DNA of 64,000 nucleotides from Microbulbifer variabilis (GCF_020524905.1 NZ_JAIVKI010000001.1:434001-498000), one strand, 5' to 3'; shown: positions 1 through 11,173, counted from the stretch's first letter. Numbers and translations: made by a program. Notes: generated by a model from the letters alone, not told the origin.

Positions 1-855
1 GATACAAGCTACCCTCAAATTGTAATAAATCAATTTGAAGCCTCTCCGTCCAGTGTAAACGAAATAGGCCAGAAAATTGAACTGCGTTGGCAAGTGCAAG
101 GAGCTGAGTCAATTTCACTGAAAACAAATACGGGGGTGGAACCCATTGATAATTTACCGGAAAGCGGCAGCTTAGAGTTTTCCCTATCCTTGAATACCCA
201 ATTCATATTAACGGCCAGTGGCCCTGCTGGTGAGCAAAGTAAATCAGTGGATGTAACTATTGATACAAAATCTCCACCAGTGCTTTGGGAGAGTGACGTA
301 AGGCCAATTCAGGATGAAATTATAAGCTCCCTATCTGTGGATAATAATGGAAACTCATATGTTGGGGCCTTTGATAATAAGTTTTATAAGATCTCCGCTA
401 GCGGTCAGGTTATCTGGGAAATTAAAGAGATTGGTGTAGTTATTGGTAAGGCTAGCATCCTTAATAACAAGATTCTTGTTGGGTCTAATAGGGGTGGTGG
501 TAAAGGTATGATATACGCTTTATCCTCGGATAGTACTATTCTGTGGACTCATGAGACTTCTGGCGCGGTGATTGCTCCACCTTTGGTAAGTGATGATAAA
601 AGTTGTGTATATGTGGCGACTCTGGCTGGAGGAATTTATTCTCTAGATATTAATTCTGGTGATCTTCTATGGAGTGCGACTTTGCCAAATAAGCCAGAAG
701 TAGTGTCTCAGCCAGTTATTATTAATGAAAAACTAATTCTATATACGACAGATGGGGTTCTGTTTGCGCTGGAAATGTCAACTGGGACTCCTTCCTTTTC
801 ATTTGGTAATAGTGATTTGGGAAGTAGGGTGCTTTGGCATAAAGCGTTGAAATAA
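1..855 (+). CDS. C-terminal part of a secreted PQQ-like beta-propeller protein (5' truncated)
   Basis: The frame is open from base 1 without a stop, so the gene begins before the window; the GTG at 94 is only an internal codon. The visible 284 residues start with an Ig-like beta-sandwich segment (about 1-90). Propeller blades follow with the recurring pattern YVGxxDNKxYKISxSGxVIWE and IYSLDxxSGDLLW, typical of PQQ/outer-membrane-protein-B-like WD40 repeats. Such propellers usually serve as extracellular or periplasmic binding scaffolds; no catalytic motif is visible. The gene ends 46 bp before the giant Rhs-like gene, which carries a similar propeller, so the two may be co-transcribed and functionally linked. 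The precise role is unknown. Confidence 0.75.
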   Translation, partial: DTSYPQIVINQFEASPSSVNEIGQKIELRWQVQGAESISLKTNTGVEPIDNLPESGSLEFSLSLNTQFILTASGPAGEQSKSVDVTIDTKSPPVLWESDVRPIQDEIISSLSVDNNGNSYVGAFDNKFYKISASGQVIWEIKEIGVVIGKASILNNKILVGSNRGGGKGMIYALSSDSTILWTHETSGAVIAPPLVSDDKSCVYVATLAGGIYSLDINSGDLLWSATLPNKPEVVSQPVIINEKLILYTTDGVLFALEMSTGTPSFSFGNSDLGSRVLWHKALK

Positions 856-901
856 TTTTCAAGCGGTAAACTACTTAATAAATAATTAACCGTCTTGAGT
901 A

Positions 902-3900
902 ATGGTTATGAAAAAGAAAATTTCTTTAGTGGTCTGCATAAAGTTTTTTGTTACCAGTTTTCTGATTTTGTTTTCGGTATATAGTTTAGCCGCCGATTCT
1001 ATAGTGATTGACGATGGTGCAGAAAATAATGATGGAAGTTATTCAGTTACAATTACATCGCCAACAATGCCTTCACAAGCTCCTTGCCTTCAAGCCTTTA
1101 ATTGCAGATGGGAGAACACAATAGAGCTCTTTGAGAGCAAAAATGGAAGTGGAGAACAACCAATTGATAGTGCTATTAGAACCAAATCTAGCTATGGTAG
1201 TACGGTTGCAACTTTTGATATTCAAAGAAATGATGGTTCATATAGTTATCGGGCCGAGATTTCAAGGCGTGTTTATGCTGTACCATTCGGAAATAATCCA
1301 CCGCCTTGGCAAGTTCAGGGGAGCACAACAACAACAACAATAGCCTCTGTTATTGTTGATATTCTAGTAAGACCGGGCACGCCCGTAGTCAATAAGCCAT
1401 CGGCTAATTTTGACCTTGATGGTGTTTATTTAGTCCAGTGGGGACTTCCTTCTGGTGATGTTTCCTACTATAGGGTTGAAGAGCGTATTAAAGATGAAGA
1501 TGGATCGATTACTAGAGATTGGTTGCAGGTGCAAGGAGAGGTGTCGGGTGAGTTACGGCAATTTACTACTAATGGAGATACACGAGCTCAAGGATTTACT
1601 TACGAATATAGAGTTATAGCCTGTAATAAATTGGAGTGCGGCACTAGCTGGAGTAATATAAAGACCATTCATGTACCTCTAAATGTTGCAGCTGCTGGGC
1701 AGTTCCTAGATCCAACAGAAGCTATAACAATTAGGCCTGGTACGATTAGAACGCTGCGGGCTACAGCTACAGATCCTAACGGTATTAGTTCGGCAAATTT
1801 TTACTATGGCACTACCGATCTCGGTCAGGCCGATGCTGGTGCAGGGGATTGTTCTGGAGATTCCTCTTGTTTTTATTTAAACCCGTCATTTAATGCAGTA
1901 GGGTCAGGAACGCTGAAATTAAAGGTTAGGGACATTTATGGTTATGTCTCGGAGATTACTGGTCACAGCCTAACTGTTGCTGAAAATTCTGATCCGATTG
2001 TACTGATCGATGAAGTGGCACTTCCCTCTGAAATCATTGAGGGTAACCCATTAACTCTACGTGCTTTGGTGCAAGATCCAGACGGTAACGAGGATGTTAC
2101 TGAAGTAACCTTTCTGATTGATGGCGCAGAAGTTGGTAATGGCGTTTATGTTGGCGATCAAGGCCAGTTACAGGTTTGGGAGCGCCCACAGCCTTGGAAT
2201 GTTCCGATACCGTCGGGAGATTCAATTATTTTTGGTGTCCGTGCCAAGGATAATGAAGGTGGTGAGGCTGAAAGTTATCTCCAACCGAAATCCGTTACTC
2301 ACTTAAATCCCCCCGAGCCACCTATAAGCTTATCTGTCACAGGTATGACTCTGGAAGGAGACTCCTTCCCTGTCAATAATGGAGATGCCATCACTGGTGC
2401 CAGCTTTAGCATCACTTGGAGCCCGGTCGCGGATGCCGATTATTACGTATTACAAGAAGGCGTGAATGGTAGGTTTACTGACTCAACCTGGCACAACCCC
2501 CCTGAATCTCTCTCAGTTTTGATTCCTCCATTATCTCATGGTTCCTATCAATATAGAGTAGGTGCCTGTAGACATGAAGTTGGATGCAGTGGTGATGATA
2601 ATAACTGGAGTCCAGTATTTACAATCCAGTGGGTACAGTATTCACCTTTAACTCCAGAGAATTTTTCAATTACTCCAAAGCTGGCCGGCTTTGATTTCAC
2701 TGGCAGTCATACGCTGAAATGGGATCCGGTAGTCACAGGCTACAAACCACAGGATTACCGGGTATTTGGTAAGGCTGGAGGCATTGAATCTTCTAGTCCA
2801 TGGACTGAGCTAGGGCGAATCACGCATTCTGAAGACTCTGGATTTGAACCTGAATTTTCGTTACAAAACCTTGATCCGGGTACTTATAGTTATCAGGTAC
2901 AAGCTTGTAATGCCGAGCACAGCTGTAGTAACGGAGAATATGTCAGTGTAGATGTGTTATCGCCGGTACTGTATAAAGGTATACCTAATGGTAACACTAT
3001 AAAATTACAAGGTAGTGGTATTGACCCCGATACGATAATTACTCTGACTGATCGTAAAAACGGAAATCAACAAGTCTATCCAGCCGGCAGTTCGCAAATT
3101 ACTTGGCACCCCCCCACTGATCAGGATCCAGCAACATACGCCACTATTGTTCTCAGCGACTCGTTGGAGATGGCTCTTTCAGACCAGGGCATCCGTGTGT
3201 CCGCCGAGAATGCAAATAGCGCGCGCGCGGGCGTTGATGTTTTTGCTAATGATAAAGTAGAGCGATTAAGCAGAATCGAGTCGGGGCCAACTGTGGGTCC
3301 CAATGGCATTATTTATGTTGGTTCGGGTAACAAAGTATTTGCCATCAATCCAGAAGATGGCTCGACGGTACCCGGCTGGCCTTTTGCTACCGAAGACTTG
3401 GTTAAAGCAACTCCAGCCGTAGATGCTATTAGTGGCCACATTTATGTGGGTTCACTTGATGACAGCCTCTATGCATTGAGTTCCTCTGGTCTGCAAAAGT
3501 GGCGCTTAGCAACTGGTGGAGACATATATGCCTCTGTGGTACAAGATGAGGATCGGAATATTTATCTCGGTAGCATGGATGGCTTCATTTACTCCGTGCA
3601 AGCCGAAAACGGTGCTATTCGCTGGACCTATAATGCCGGTGCAGGTATCGCAGAAACGCCTGTGTTGGCGGGCAACGGTATCCTTTATTACACTACTGTT
3701 GGTAGTGATCAAGTTTATGCTCTGGGACGCGGCATACTGGGGGTCGATCAGCTGAGTTGGGAAAGTATGGATAATTCCTTACTCAAGGATACTATTGAAG
3801 ATCTCAACTGGCAGCCGGCAGATATCAACGAACCAGAATATTTGATTACCGCGAGACTGTACCGGTTACTGTTACAACCACCACTGTCATTGTCTCGGGA

Positions 3901-6900
3901 TGTACTCACTTTTTGGACTTACGCCTTATTGAATGGAGCCAGTCCACAGGAAGTGGCCAGTGCCTTCCTGGAATCCGATACTGGAAAATCCAACTTTCCT
4001 CCACTTATATCCAATGAAGCCTTTGTGGATGCACTGTATGGCCGTGCATTTCCGGGCATGGATCAGCCTGCATTCGTATATAACGGAACTACTTATACTC
4101 GCGGCAGTTTACTCGATGCTATGAATGGGGGTATGACCGCAGCTCAGGTGGCTACAGCATTTGCTCAGTCCGAAGCTTATGTACAGGCTACTTACTCGGT
4201 ATTGCGAAATTCCTTTGATTACTTTTATACCCAGGATTATTCCTGGGCAGTTTTCGCATGTGATGATCCAGAAGGAACGCCTGAGACTACAGACTGTGAT
4301 CAAGATGGTTTACCGGATTACTGGGAAATTCTCTTTTTCGGTGATATCACGACTGAGAGCGGAGATACAGATGCTGATGGTGATGGTATTACCAATCAGC
4401 AGGCTTTCAATGCCAATATCGATCCCTGCGCTAATCTTTGCTACTACGGGGTTACTAACACTCCCCCTGAACCTGCGGGCAAACCCACGGTGCCTACTAG
4501 TGACATCGTTAACTCCGGAGAAGTTGGCAGTCTTCCTGGGCAGTTCCGTGTAAATGAGTCTGGCGCAGCTACGTATCAAATTCCACTGAGCTTGCCGCCA
4601 GGTACTGCGGGAGTTTCTCCTGAATTATCACTCAATTACTCAAGCCAGAATGGTAATGGGCTGCTTGGCCATGGCTGGACTCTTACGGGGCTCTCCGCCA
4701 TTAGCCGCTGCCGCCAAACATTGGCTCAAGATGGCCAGGCAAAACCTATTACTTGGAGTAATCAGGACCGTTTCTGTCTGGATGGCCAGAGACTACTGGT
4801 GGTATCGGGTAGCTATGGTGCTCCAGAAAGCGTCTATCAAACCGAAATAGACAGTTTTGTTAGGGTGGTTGCGCGTGGTGGCTCTCTTGGACATCCGGCC
4901 TACTTCACAGTGGAGCGTAAGGATGGATCTATTAGTTATTACGGGCATGGCAATAAATCGCAACAGCAACTTGGTTCGAATACCCTCTCCTGGAATATCA
5001 GCCGTAGGGAAGATAGTGCAGGTAACCATATAGAATTTGCCTACGAACTAGGAGGTGGACACCGCATTCGCGAAATTTCTTACGGCTATACCGGCTCTGG
5101 CAGTAGCGCTGGTGCCAAGGTAGAGTTCGAGTACATAAACCGCACGGACACTATAAGTGGATATCTGGCTGGATATTTACTTGAAAATACCCAGTTAATG
5201 ACTCGCATTAATGTCTACAACCGTATAGATAGCAATTTACAGGAAGTACACAGTTACGAACTTGATTACCTGGATGACCCCAGGGACCTGGCCAGCCGCT
5301 TGGAAAAAGTTCGACTTTGTAGTTACAGTGTTTGCCAGCCTTACACCAAGTTTGATTGGCGATTGCCAGTGCCTGGCAGTATTGCAAGCAACCCGACGGA
5401 TTTAGTAACACTCAGCTCTCAATCAGATCGCACAGCCGTAGGAGCAAGACCTGCCGATATCAATGGAGATGGGCGCAAGGATATTATTTGGTTGGAACCA
5501 GACTGGGATGAAGATGGAAAAATTGATTATCAAATCTTCAAGTATGTGCTTGCTAGCGAAGATGGGTTTGGGGAAGAAAAAATAATATTACAAAATAATG
5601 CAGATGTACGTAATCCCTTCCGTTGGGAAATATTGGACTTTAACTTAGATGGCCGTGCGGACTTGGCTTACTATGCGAGCAATGTTGATCAGTGGCGTAT
5701 TGTGCTGGCTGCACCGGATGCGAATGGCAATTGGAATCTGAGCGGTGCAGCTATAGATCTACAAGGTTTAACCGATGAAGATCTGCGTTTTCTTGATATT
5801 GATAGTGATGGTCTTACGGATGCAGTATCGTCCAATGGTTTTTATCCACTAAAACACGATCCAGATAAATCTCCTTCATCTAATAACTATTATCACTTTG
5901 GCTCTTTTCAATCTTTTACTTTTAAGGGACTAGAAAGCTGGGATGACCAAACTTCAGGAAGTGTTGAATTTTATTTAGACCCCAATGCTGCTGGAGATTT
6001 TGATAACGATGGTCGCGTGGATCTAATTCTATGGCATACAAAGGTAGTGCGTAGTGGATTTGGCTCTGTCCTGTTAAAGCAGTATAGCCGTGCATATAAA
6101 GTAACCCTTGATGGAGATGATGATTCTGGATACTCACTAGTTAATCAAGGCAAGGTACTGGATTACCAGCAAGAAGATAGTGATTTTAAATCTAAAAACC
6201 GCGGAGGTGATGCTACCGCTCTAGACCGCCACAATGATTTACTACAAAAGCTTCATATAGCCGACATCAATGGAGATGGTTTAGCTGATGTATTACTGGA
6301 GGGTAGATTAGGTAATATTGATGATGAAGTTTCAGAATATAGTTATAGCTTGAGCACTGGCCAGGGCCTTACAGAAGAGGTACAGCTTGGTAAAATGCCA
6401 GCAAAGGCGCAACTACAATGGTTTGATTACGATAATGACGGTGCACTTGACTTAGTATGGCATGATAAAGATATAGCCAGGATGTATGTACGTCGTTGGC
6501 GTAGTATTGATCAGCAATTTAGTACCCCGAATTATTTTTTACAGACCACGGGTAGTGCCAATGCCGCACACATGTTTGTAGATATGAATGGTGATGGTGT
6601 TACCGATTATCTGCGTATTGAAGAGGATTTTGCTTATCTTTATTCAGCGATCAACTTCCGAGTGCCGGTCAATGTTATTGAAAAGATAACCAATGGCCTG
6701 GGTGCAGAAACTGATATTAATTATGGATCATTAAGTAATAGTGGCCACTATGCTCGTTTAGCCGTGGGATCTACTGTTGAGGATCGCTGCTTTTATGAAA
6801 CAGAAGTTGATTTGAAATGGTGTGGACAGTTTACAGTGGCAGATACCGCAAGCTTCTATGCTGCTCTGAACGATCAATGGCAGGGTGATCAGCGTCTGGG

Positions 6901-9900
6901 CAAGCTCTCACCGACTCTTGAATTAATGGGACCCATGTTTGTGGTCACCCGTGTTGATAGTGATGCTCCTACAGGTAATAACATTAATGCTCAGAGTAGT
7001 ATTAGTTATTACTATGCACAGGCCAAAATGCAGGCTGGGGGGCGTGGTCTGCTTGGCTTTGCTCAATTGCGAACCGTGGATGAGCAAACAGGTGTAGAAA
7101 CTACCACCTATTACGAGCAGGATTTTCCCTTCACCGGATATCCAAAACGTACTGAAGTTAAAGTACCGAATGGTGGCAACGGTATTCTTATTAGTGAGTC
7201 CTATAACAGCTGGCAGCTTAAAAATTGGCAAGATAGCTGGGGAGATTTTGCACGCGAAAATGGTACAGCTGAATTAGGACCATTACAGCCTATCCTTGCG
7301 ACAAGTGTGGAAAAATCCTATGAGATAGAGAATGAGGGTAATAGCCAGGGAGCACTACTTAAAACCGTTACTACGAATAATAGCTATGATGATTATGGCA
7401 ACCCATTACAAATCAATGTGACCACTGAGGCAGCTAATGGAGATCGCTTCGCCACCGCTACCACTAATGAGTATGGTCCTGGGACATTTAGCTTTCCAAA
7501 TTCTAACCGTATTTTGAATGGCTTTGCTGAGTTGGGTCGCTTAACCAAAACCACGGTGGAGCACTCAAGATCTATAGCCGGAATAGGGCTGGATGCTGAA
7601 ACACGTATTAGCAGTTTTAACTACTACGAGTCTTCGGACCATCGAACAGGTCTGCTTAAAGATGAAATCATAGAGCCTGGTGATCAAGTTTTTGAGATAG
7701 CCACCCACTATGACTATGACAATTTTGGAAATAAAATTTCTGTTGAGCAGAATGTTGTCGATGAACCTATACGCAGCACTCGCTTTTATTATCGCGATAA
7801 TCGTGGTCGTTACCTTGATCGTGAAGAAAACAGCTTAGGCCAAATTGCTTCTAAAGTACTTGCCCGAAATCAATTGGGTCTACCGACTGAAGTACAGGGA
7901 ATGGCTCTGATTGGTAGTGACCATACGAATATTATGGAATACGATCCTTTTGGTCGACAATACCTCGACTATAGTCCCACAGGTGCGAATACCATTACCC
8001 TCCTATCGGCAGCCTCACAACATTGTCCAACCGGTAGTATGTACCAACAGAATGTTACCAAGGGGGGTGGAGCCAGCTCGATTATTTGCTTCGATAAGTT
8101 AGCGCGGGAAACGCGTAGTGGAACCGTCGGCTTTGATGGGCAATGGGTTTATAGTGACACGGAATATAATGCCCGTGGTTTAGTGGAACGCAAATCAGAG
8201 CCATACAAAGCTGGAAGTGGCACAAAATACTGGACCAAGATGACTTACGATTTGATTGGTCGGTTAGTCGGTACAGATCTTCCAGGTATCAACAGTAACA
8301 ATGGAACCAGTTACGACCTTTATATTGACTACCAGGGCTTTACTACCGTATCCCTTAATCCAGAGGGGCAAAGCAAAACTGAAACCAAAAATGCTATCGG
8401 TGAACTGACCACAGTAGTGGATAATCTGGGTGGGCGATTGGAGTATCAGTATGATGCCCAGGGGAACCTGCGTTATGTACACAAGTTGGGGTCTCCGTCT
8501 GATCCCCATAATCTGATTGCTGAAATTAAGTATGACTTGTTGGGCCGCAAGACTGAGATGCGAGATCCAGATAAGGGTTACTGGCAATATGGTTATAACG
8601 GGTTTGGCGAGCTGATTTGGCAAAAGGATGCTAAAGGCCAGTTGACAGTTAATACATACGATCTCCTGGGCCGCCAAACTAGTCGTAAAGATTACCTCAA
8701 TGATTCCTGCAATGATGTTTCTTGCATAGAGGGGGAAACAACCTGGACCTATAATAATAGTTCTGGCTGGAGTAATGTTCCCCCAGGTGCTCTTGAGTAT
8801 GTGATAGACAGTATTTCCGGCTATGCAAAAATCTATGGGTATGATCAATATGGCCGCCCCAGCGATCAGGTGACGACTTTTGATATCCTTAATACCGGGG
8901 ATGATCATTATGAAAAAGTCACCTACGATGCCTATGGCCGGCCCTTTCAGCAATTTGATGCTGGTGGTGATGGAACCTGGCGCTCCAGTGCTATCGAAAA
9001 TCGTTATAACGACTTCGGTTACCTGAAAGAAGTTGTCGATGGTGAAAATATCAACCTGGCATCTGCACAGAAATTCTACTCAGTGCAGGAAATGGATGAG
9101 CGGGGCAACATTACTAGGTACCAAAATGGCAATGGAGTGGAAACCTTACGCACCTATGATCCAGCAACAGGGCGGCTTCTGCATCAAGGTGCTTTATCGG
9201 GTGGTGTATTCGAGATCCAGAATCAAACCTACTCCTGGGATAGCCTGGGGAACTTAGATTTCCGCCATGATCAGTCAGGGAGCAAAGATTTGTTTGAGGA
9301 CTTCGATTACGATGACCTCAACCGATTAAAAAGTGCTCAGGTTACCGGCCGCACTGCGCAAACAGTACAGTACGATATCCTCGGAAATATCACCTACAAG
9401 TCTGACGTGGGTAACTACTATTATGGTGATGATTCCCGTTGTGCACAGGCCGCTGGTCCGCACGCACTATGCCAGACCAGCCGAGACGGAATTCAAACCA
9501 ATTATACTTATGATGCCAATGGAAATATGCAAACTGGTGATGGCAGAACCATTCGCTACACCACGTTCGATAAACCTAAATATATTGCCAAAGATGGCCA
9601 CAGTATTGAATTCAAATATGGTCCCAACCGCAGTCGCTATCTACGTATAGATACTGACAATAGTGGTGGTGTGACAGAAACACGGTATATCGGTAGTGTA
9701 GAAAAAATAACAAAGCCCAATGGCGACAGGGAAATCAAACGCTACTTACCTGGTGGCGCGCTGGTTACTATGAGTGTGGAATCCTCTGGAGGGAGTACCA
9801 GTCGAGATACACAGTACCTTCATAAGGATCACCTAGGGTCTTTAGATGTAATTACCAATTCCCAGGGTGAAATCTCCGGGTCCTCTGTTGGTAACCAACA

Positions 9901-11173
9901 CCTGTACAGCTTTGATGCTTGGGGTCAGCGAAGAAACGGTCTTGATTGGAGTGTGTTATTAGAGCAGGAGTTGAGTGGCTTCAATACCGGTATTACCACC
10001 CGGGGCTATACCGGTCATGAAATGTTGGATCAAGTCGGACTGATTCATATGAATGGACGGATTTATGATCCGAAACTTGGCCGGTTTTTACAGGCAGATC
10101 CATTTATACAAGCGGCAACTGATTCACAAATGTTTAACCGCTATAGCTACGTTCGAAATAATCCCTTAAATGCAACTGACCCCAGTGGCTATTTTGTATT
10201 TACTCTGGGGGCAATGCTATACGTTGCTCTGGCACAAAGTATTCAATGGTATACAGTCGGATTAATCATGGGGGCCGCTGGCTTCTTGGATGCCATGATG
10301 CAGGGGGCCAGCTTTAAGGATGCCCTTAAAGCCGGATTTATTCAGGGAGTATCTGCCGCTGCATTTGCAGCTATTGGACAAGGGGTTATCCCTGGTATTG
10401 AGAGTGCTGGGGTACAAGTACTCGCCTCAGGGGTTGTTGGAGGGATAACAAGTGTGCTTCAAGGAGGCAAATTTGGGCATGGCTTTGTTAGTGCGGGTAT
10501 TGGTGCAGCTGTTGCACCTGGATTAAAGCTGAAAGCAGGCGGGGGTTGGGCAAATGTAGGAAAGGCAGTTGCACGGATTACTATTGCCGGTACCGTTTCG
10601 AAAGCGACGGGAGGAAAGTTTGCAAATGGGGCTATGACTGCGGCTATGGCTTTGGTAATGGATTTTAAGAATCAAAATAAAACCCCCGTCACTGATAACT
10701 CTAATCCAGAAACCGCTATAGATGAAACTGTATTTATGTTGGCTTCAACGGATGAAGAAATTGCATTACAGCTTGCAAACTCTCAGGAAGCAGTTAAAGC
10801 CTGTACTTGGACTGCCGAATGTAAAGCATTGGCTTTAGTAAACTCTGTACATATTGATAATCAAGGGGATATAGGTTCTCTCATTGATGGAGAGAACACC
10901 AAAATTGGAGTTTTTTCTTGTAAAGTCACAACATGTTCTGGAGATACTGAATACCTATCAATTAAGGCTAGGGTTACTCACTGGCAAAAAGAAAGAGGAG
11001 GTGTTACACCATCCTTAATTCTTTATGGGCAAAAAGACGTTCGTATATCTCCATATCAGATTAAGCCCGTATTCAATATTTTTGAGGTAAACAGCAATAA
11101 TTATCAAAAATTTAATCATTTTAGTAACAAAGAAAGTTTAGGGGATATTCTGAATGGTGTTGCCCATGAATAA
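902..11173 (+). CDS. Giant secreted SpvB/TcdB/Rhs-type YD-repeat protein with variable C-terminal tip
   Basis: This 3423-residue protein begins with a Sec-type signal peptide (KKK, then a hydrophobic stretch ending SLAAD near residue 31). Approximate order: fibronectin-III-like and Ig-like modules (150-750), PQQ-like propeller (785-945, YVGSGNKVFAINPEDG), DUF4214-like helical segment (975-1100), Asp-rich calcium-type segment (DxDxDGLPDYWE, about 1135), SpvB N-terminal domain (about 1200-1350, GxFRVNESGAATYQIPL), FG-GAP/VCBS repeats with DINGDGRxD motifs (1510-1915), YD/RHS repeats (2260-3030) and the RHS core end (RIYDPKLGRFLQADP, about 3060). The last 330 residues after DPSGYF are Gly/Ala-rich, then a unique cysteine-containing tip. 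Family knowledge: such shells encapsulate a C-terminal toxin. Start may be ATG 902 or 908; neither has a strong ribosome site. Confidence 0.9.
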   Translation: MVMKKKISLVVCIKFFVTSFLILFSVYSLAADSIVIDDGAENNDGSYSVTITSPTMPSQAPCLQAFNCRWENTIELFESKNGSGEQPIDSAIRTKSSYGSTVATFDIQRNDGSYSYRAEISRRVYAVPFGNNPPPWQVQGSTTTTTIASVIVDILVRPGTPVVNKPSANFDLDGVYLVQWGLPSGDVSYYRVEERIKDEDGSITRDWLQVQGEVSGELRQFTTNGDTRAQGFTYEYRVIACNKLECGTSWSNIKTIHVPLNVAAAGQFLDPTEAITIRPGTIRTLRATATDPNGISSANFYYGTTDLGQADAGAGDCSGDSSCFYLNPSFNAVGSGTLKLKVRDIYGYVSEITGHSLTVAENSDPIVLIDEVALPSEIIEGNPLTLRALVQDPDGNEDVTEVTFLIDGAEVGNGVYVGDQGQLQVWERPQPWNVPIPSGDSIIFGVRAKDNEGGEAESYLQPKSVTHLNPPEPPISLSVTGMTLEGDSFPVNNGDAITGASFSITWSPVADADYYVLQEGVNGRFTDSTWHNPPESLSVLIPPLSHGSYQYRVGACRHEVGCSGDDNNWSPVFTIQWVQYSPLTPENFSITPKLAGFDFTGSHTLKWDPVVTGYKPQDYRVFGKAGGIESSSPWTELGRITHSEDSGFEPEFSLQNLDPGTYSYQVQACNAEHSCSNGEYVSVDVLSPVLYKGIPNGNTIKLQGSGIDPDTIITLTDRKNGNQQVYPAGSSQITWHPPTDQDPATYATIVLSDSLEMALSDQGIRVSAENANSARAGVDVFANDKVERLSRIESGPTVGPNGIIYVGSGNKVFAINPEDGSTVPGWPFATEDLVKATPAVDAISGHIYVGSLDDSLYALSSSGLQKWRLATGGDIYASVVQDEDRNIYLGSMDGFIYSVQAENGAIRWTYNAGAGIAETPVLAGNGILYYTTVGSDQVYALGRGILGVDQLSWESMDNSLLKDTIEDLNWQPADINEPEYLITARLYRLLLQPPLSLSRDVLTFWTYALLNGASPQEVASAFLESDTGKSNFPPLISNEAFVDALYGRAFPGMDQPAFVYNGTTYTRGSLLDAMNGGMTAAQVATAFAQSEAYVQATYSVLRNSFDYFYTQDYSWAVFACDDPEGTPETTDCDQDGLPDYWEILFFGDITTESGDTDADGDGITNQQAFNANIDPCANLCYYGVTNTPPEPAGKPTVPTSDIVNSGEVGSLPGQFRVNESGAATYQIPLSLPPGTAGVSPELSLNYSSQNGNGLLGHGWTLTGLSAISRCRQTLAQDGQAKPITWSNQDRFCLDGQRLLVVSGSYGAPESVYQTEIDSFVRVVARGGSLGHPAYFTVERKDGSISYYGHGNKSQQQLGSNTLSWNISRREDSAGNHIEFAYELGGGHRIREISYGYTGSGSSAGAKVEFEYINRTDTISGYLAGYLLENTQLMTRINVYNRIDSNLQEVHSYELDYLDDPRDLASRLEKVRLCSYSVCQPYTKFDWRLPVPGSIASNPTDLVTLSSQSDRTAVGARPADINGDGRKDIIWLEPDWDEDGKIDYQIFKYVLASEDGFGEEKIILQNNADVRNPFRWEILDFNLDGRADLAYYASNVDQWRIVLAAPDANGNWNLSGAAIDLQGLTDEDLRFLDIDSDGLTDAVSSNGFYPLKHDPDKSPSSNNYYHFGSFQSFTFKGLESWDDQTSGSVEFYLDPNAAGDFDNDGRVDLILWHTKVVRSGFGSVLLKQYSRAYKVTLDGDDDSGYSLVNQGKVLDYQQEDSDFKSKNRGGDATALDRHNDLLQKLHIADINGDGLADVLLEGRLGNIDDEVSEYSYSLSTGQGLTEEVQLGKMPAKAQLQWFDYDNDGALDLVWHDKDIARMYVRRWRSIDQQFSTPNYFLQTTGSANAAHMFVDMNGDGVTDYLRIEEDFAYLYSAINFRVPVNVIEKITNGLGAETDINYGSLSNSGHYARLAVGSTVEDRCFYETEVDLKWCGQFTVADTASFYAALNDQWQGDQRLGKLSPTLELMGPMFVVTRVDSDAPTGNNINAQSSISYYYAQAKMQAGGRGLLGFAQLRTVDEQTGVETTTYYEQDFPFTGYPKRTEVKVPNGGNGILISESYNSWQLKNWQDSWGDFARENGTAELGPLQPILATSVEKSYEIENEGNSQGALLKTVTTNNSYDDYGNPLQINVTTEAANGDRFATATTNEYGPGTFSFPNSNRILNGFAELGRLTKTTVEHSRSIAGIGLDAETRISSFNYYESSDHRTGLLKDEIIEPGDQVFEIATHYDYDNFGNKISVEQNVVDEPIRSTRFYYRDNRGRYLDREENSLGQIASKVLARNQLGLPTEVQGMALIGSDHTNIMEYDPFGRQYLDYSPTGANTITLLSAASQHCPTGSMYQQNVTKGGGASSIICFDKLARETRSGTVGFDGQWVYSDTEYNARGLVERKSEPYKAGSGTKYWTKMTYDLIGRLVGTDLPGINSNNGTSYDLYIDYQGFTTVSLNPEGQSKTETKNAIGELTTVVDNLGGRLEYQYDAQGNLRYVHKLGSPSDPHNLIAEIKYDLLGRKTEMRDPDKGYWQYGYNGFGELIWQKDAKGQLTVNTYDLLGRQTSRKDYLNDSCNDVSCIEGETTWTYNNSSGWSNVPPGALEYVIDSISGYAKIYGYDQYGRPSDQVTTFDILNTGDDHYEKVTYDAYGRPFQQFDAGGDGTWRSSAIENRYNDFGYLKEVVDGENINLASAQKFYSVQEMDERGNITRYQNGNGVETLRTYDPATGRLLHQGALSGGVFEIQNQTYSWDSLGNLDFRHDQSGSKDLFEDFDYDDLNRLKSAQVTGRTAQTVQYDILGNITYKSDVGNYYYGDDSRCAQAAGPHALCQTSRDGIQTNYTYDANGNMQTGDGRTIRYTTFDKPKYIAKDGHSIEFKYGPNRSRYLRIDTDNSGGVTETRYIGSVEKITKPNGDREIKRYLPGGALVTMSVESSGGSTSRDTQYLHKDHLGSLDVITNSQGEISGSSVGNQHLYSFDAWGQRRNGLDWSVLLEQELSGFNTGITTRGYTGHEMLDQVGLIHMNGRIYDPKLGRFLQADPFIQAATDSQMFNRYSYVRNNPLNATDPSGYFVFTLGAMLYVALAQSIQWYTVGLIMGAAGFLDAMMQGASFKDALKAGFIQGVSAAAFAAIGQGVIPGIESAGVQVLASGVVGGITSVLQGGKFGHGFVSAGIGAAVAPGLKLKAGGGWANVGKAVARITIAGTVSKATGGKFANGAMTAAMALVMDFKNQNKTPVTDNSNPETAIDETVFMLASTDEEIALQLANSQEAVKACTWTAECKALALVNSVHIDNQGDIGSLIDGENTKIGVFSCKVTTCSGDTEYLSIKARVTHWQKERGGVTPSLILYGQKDVRISPYQIKPVFNIFEVNSNNYQKFNHFSNKESLGDILNGVAHE

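Noticed and set aside
8264-8953. Minus-strand frame of 229 codons inside the Rhs gene
   Set aside because: Antisense to intact YD repeats; repeat periodicity alone explains the open frame.
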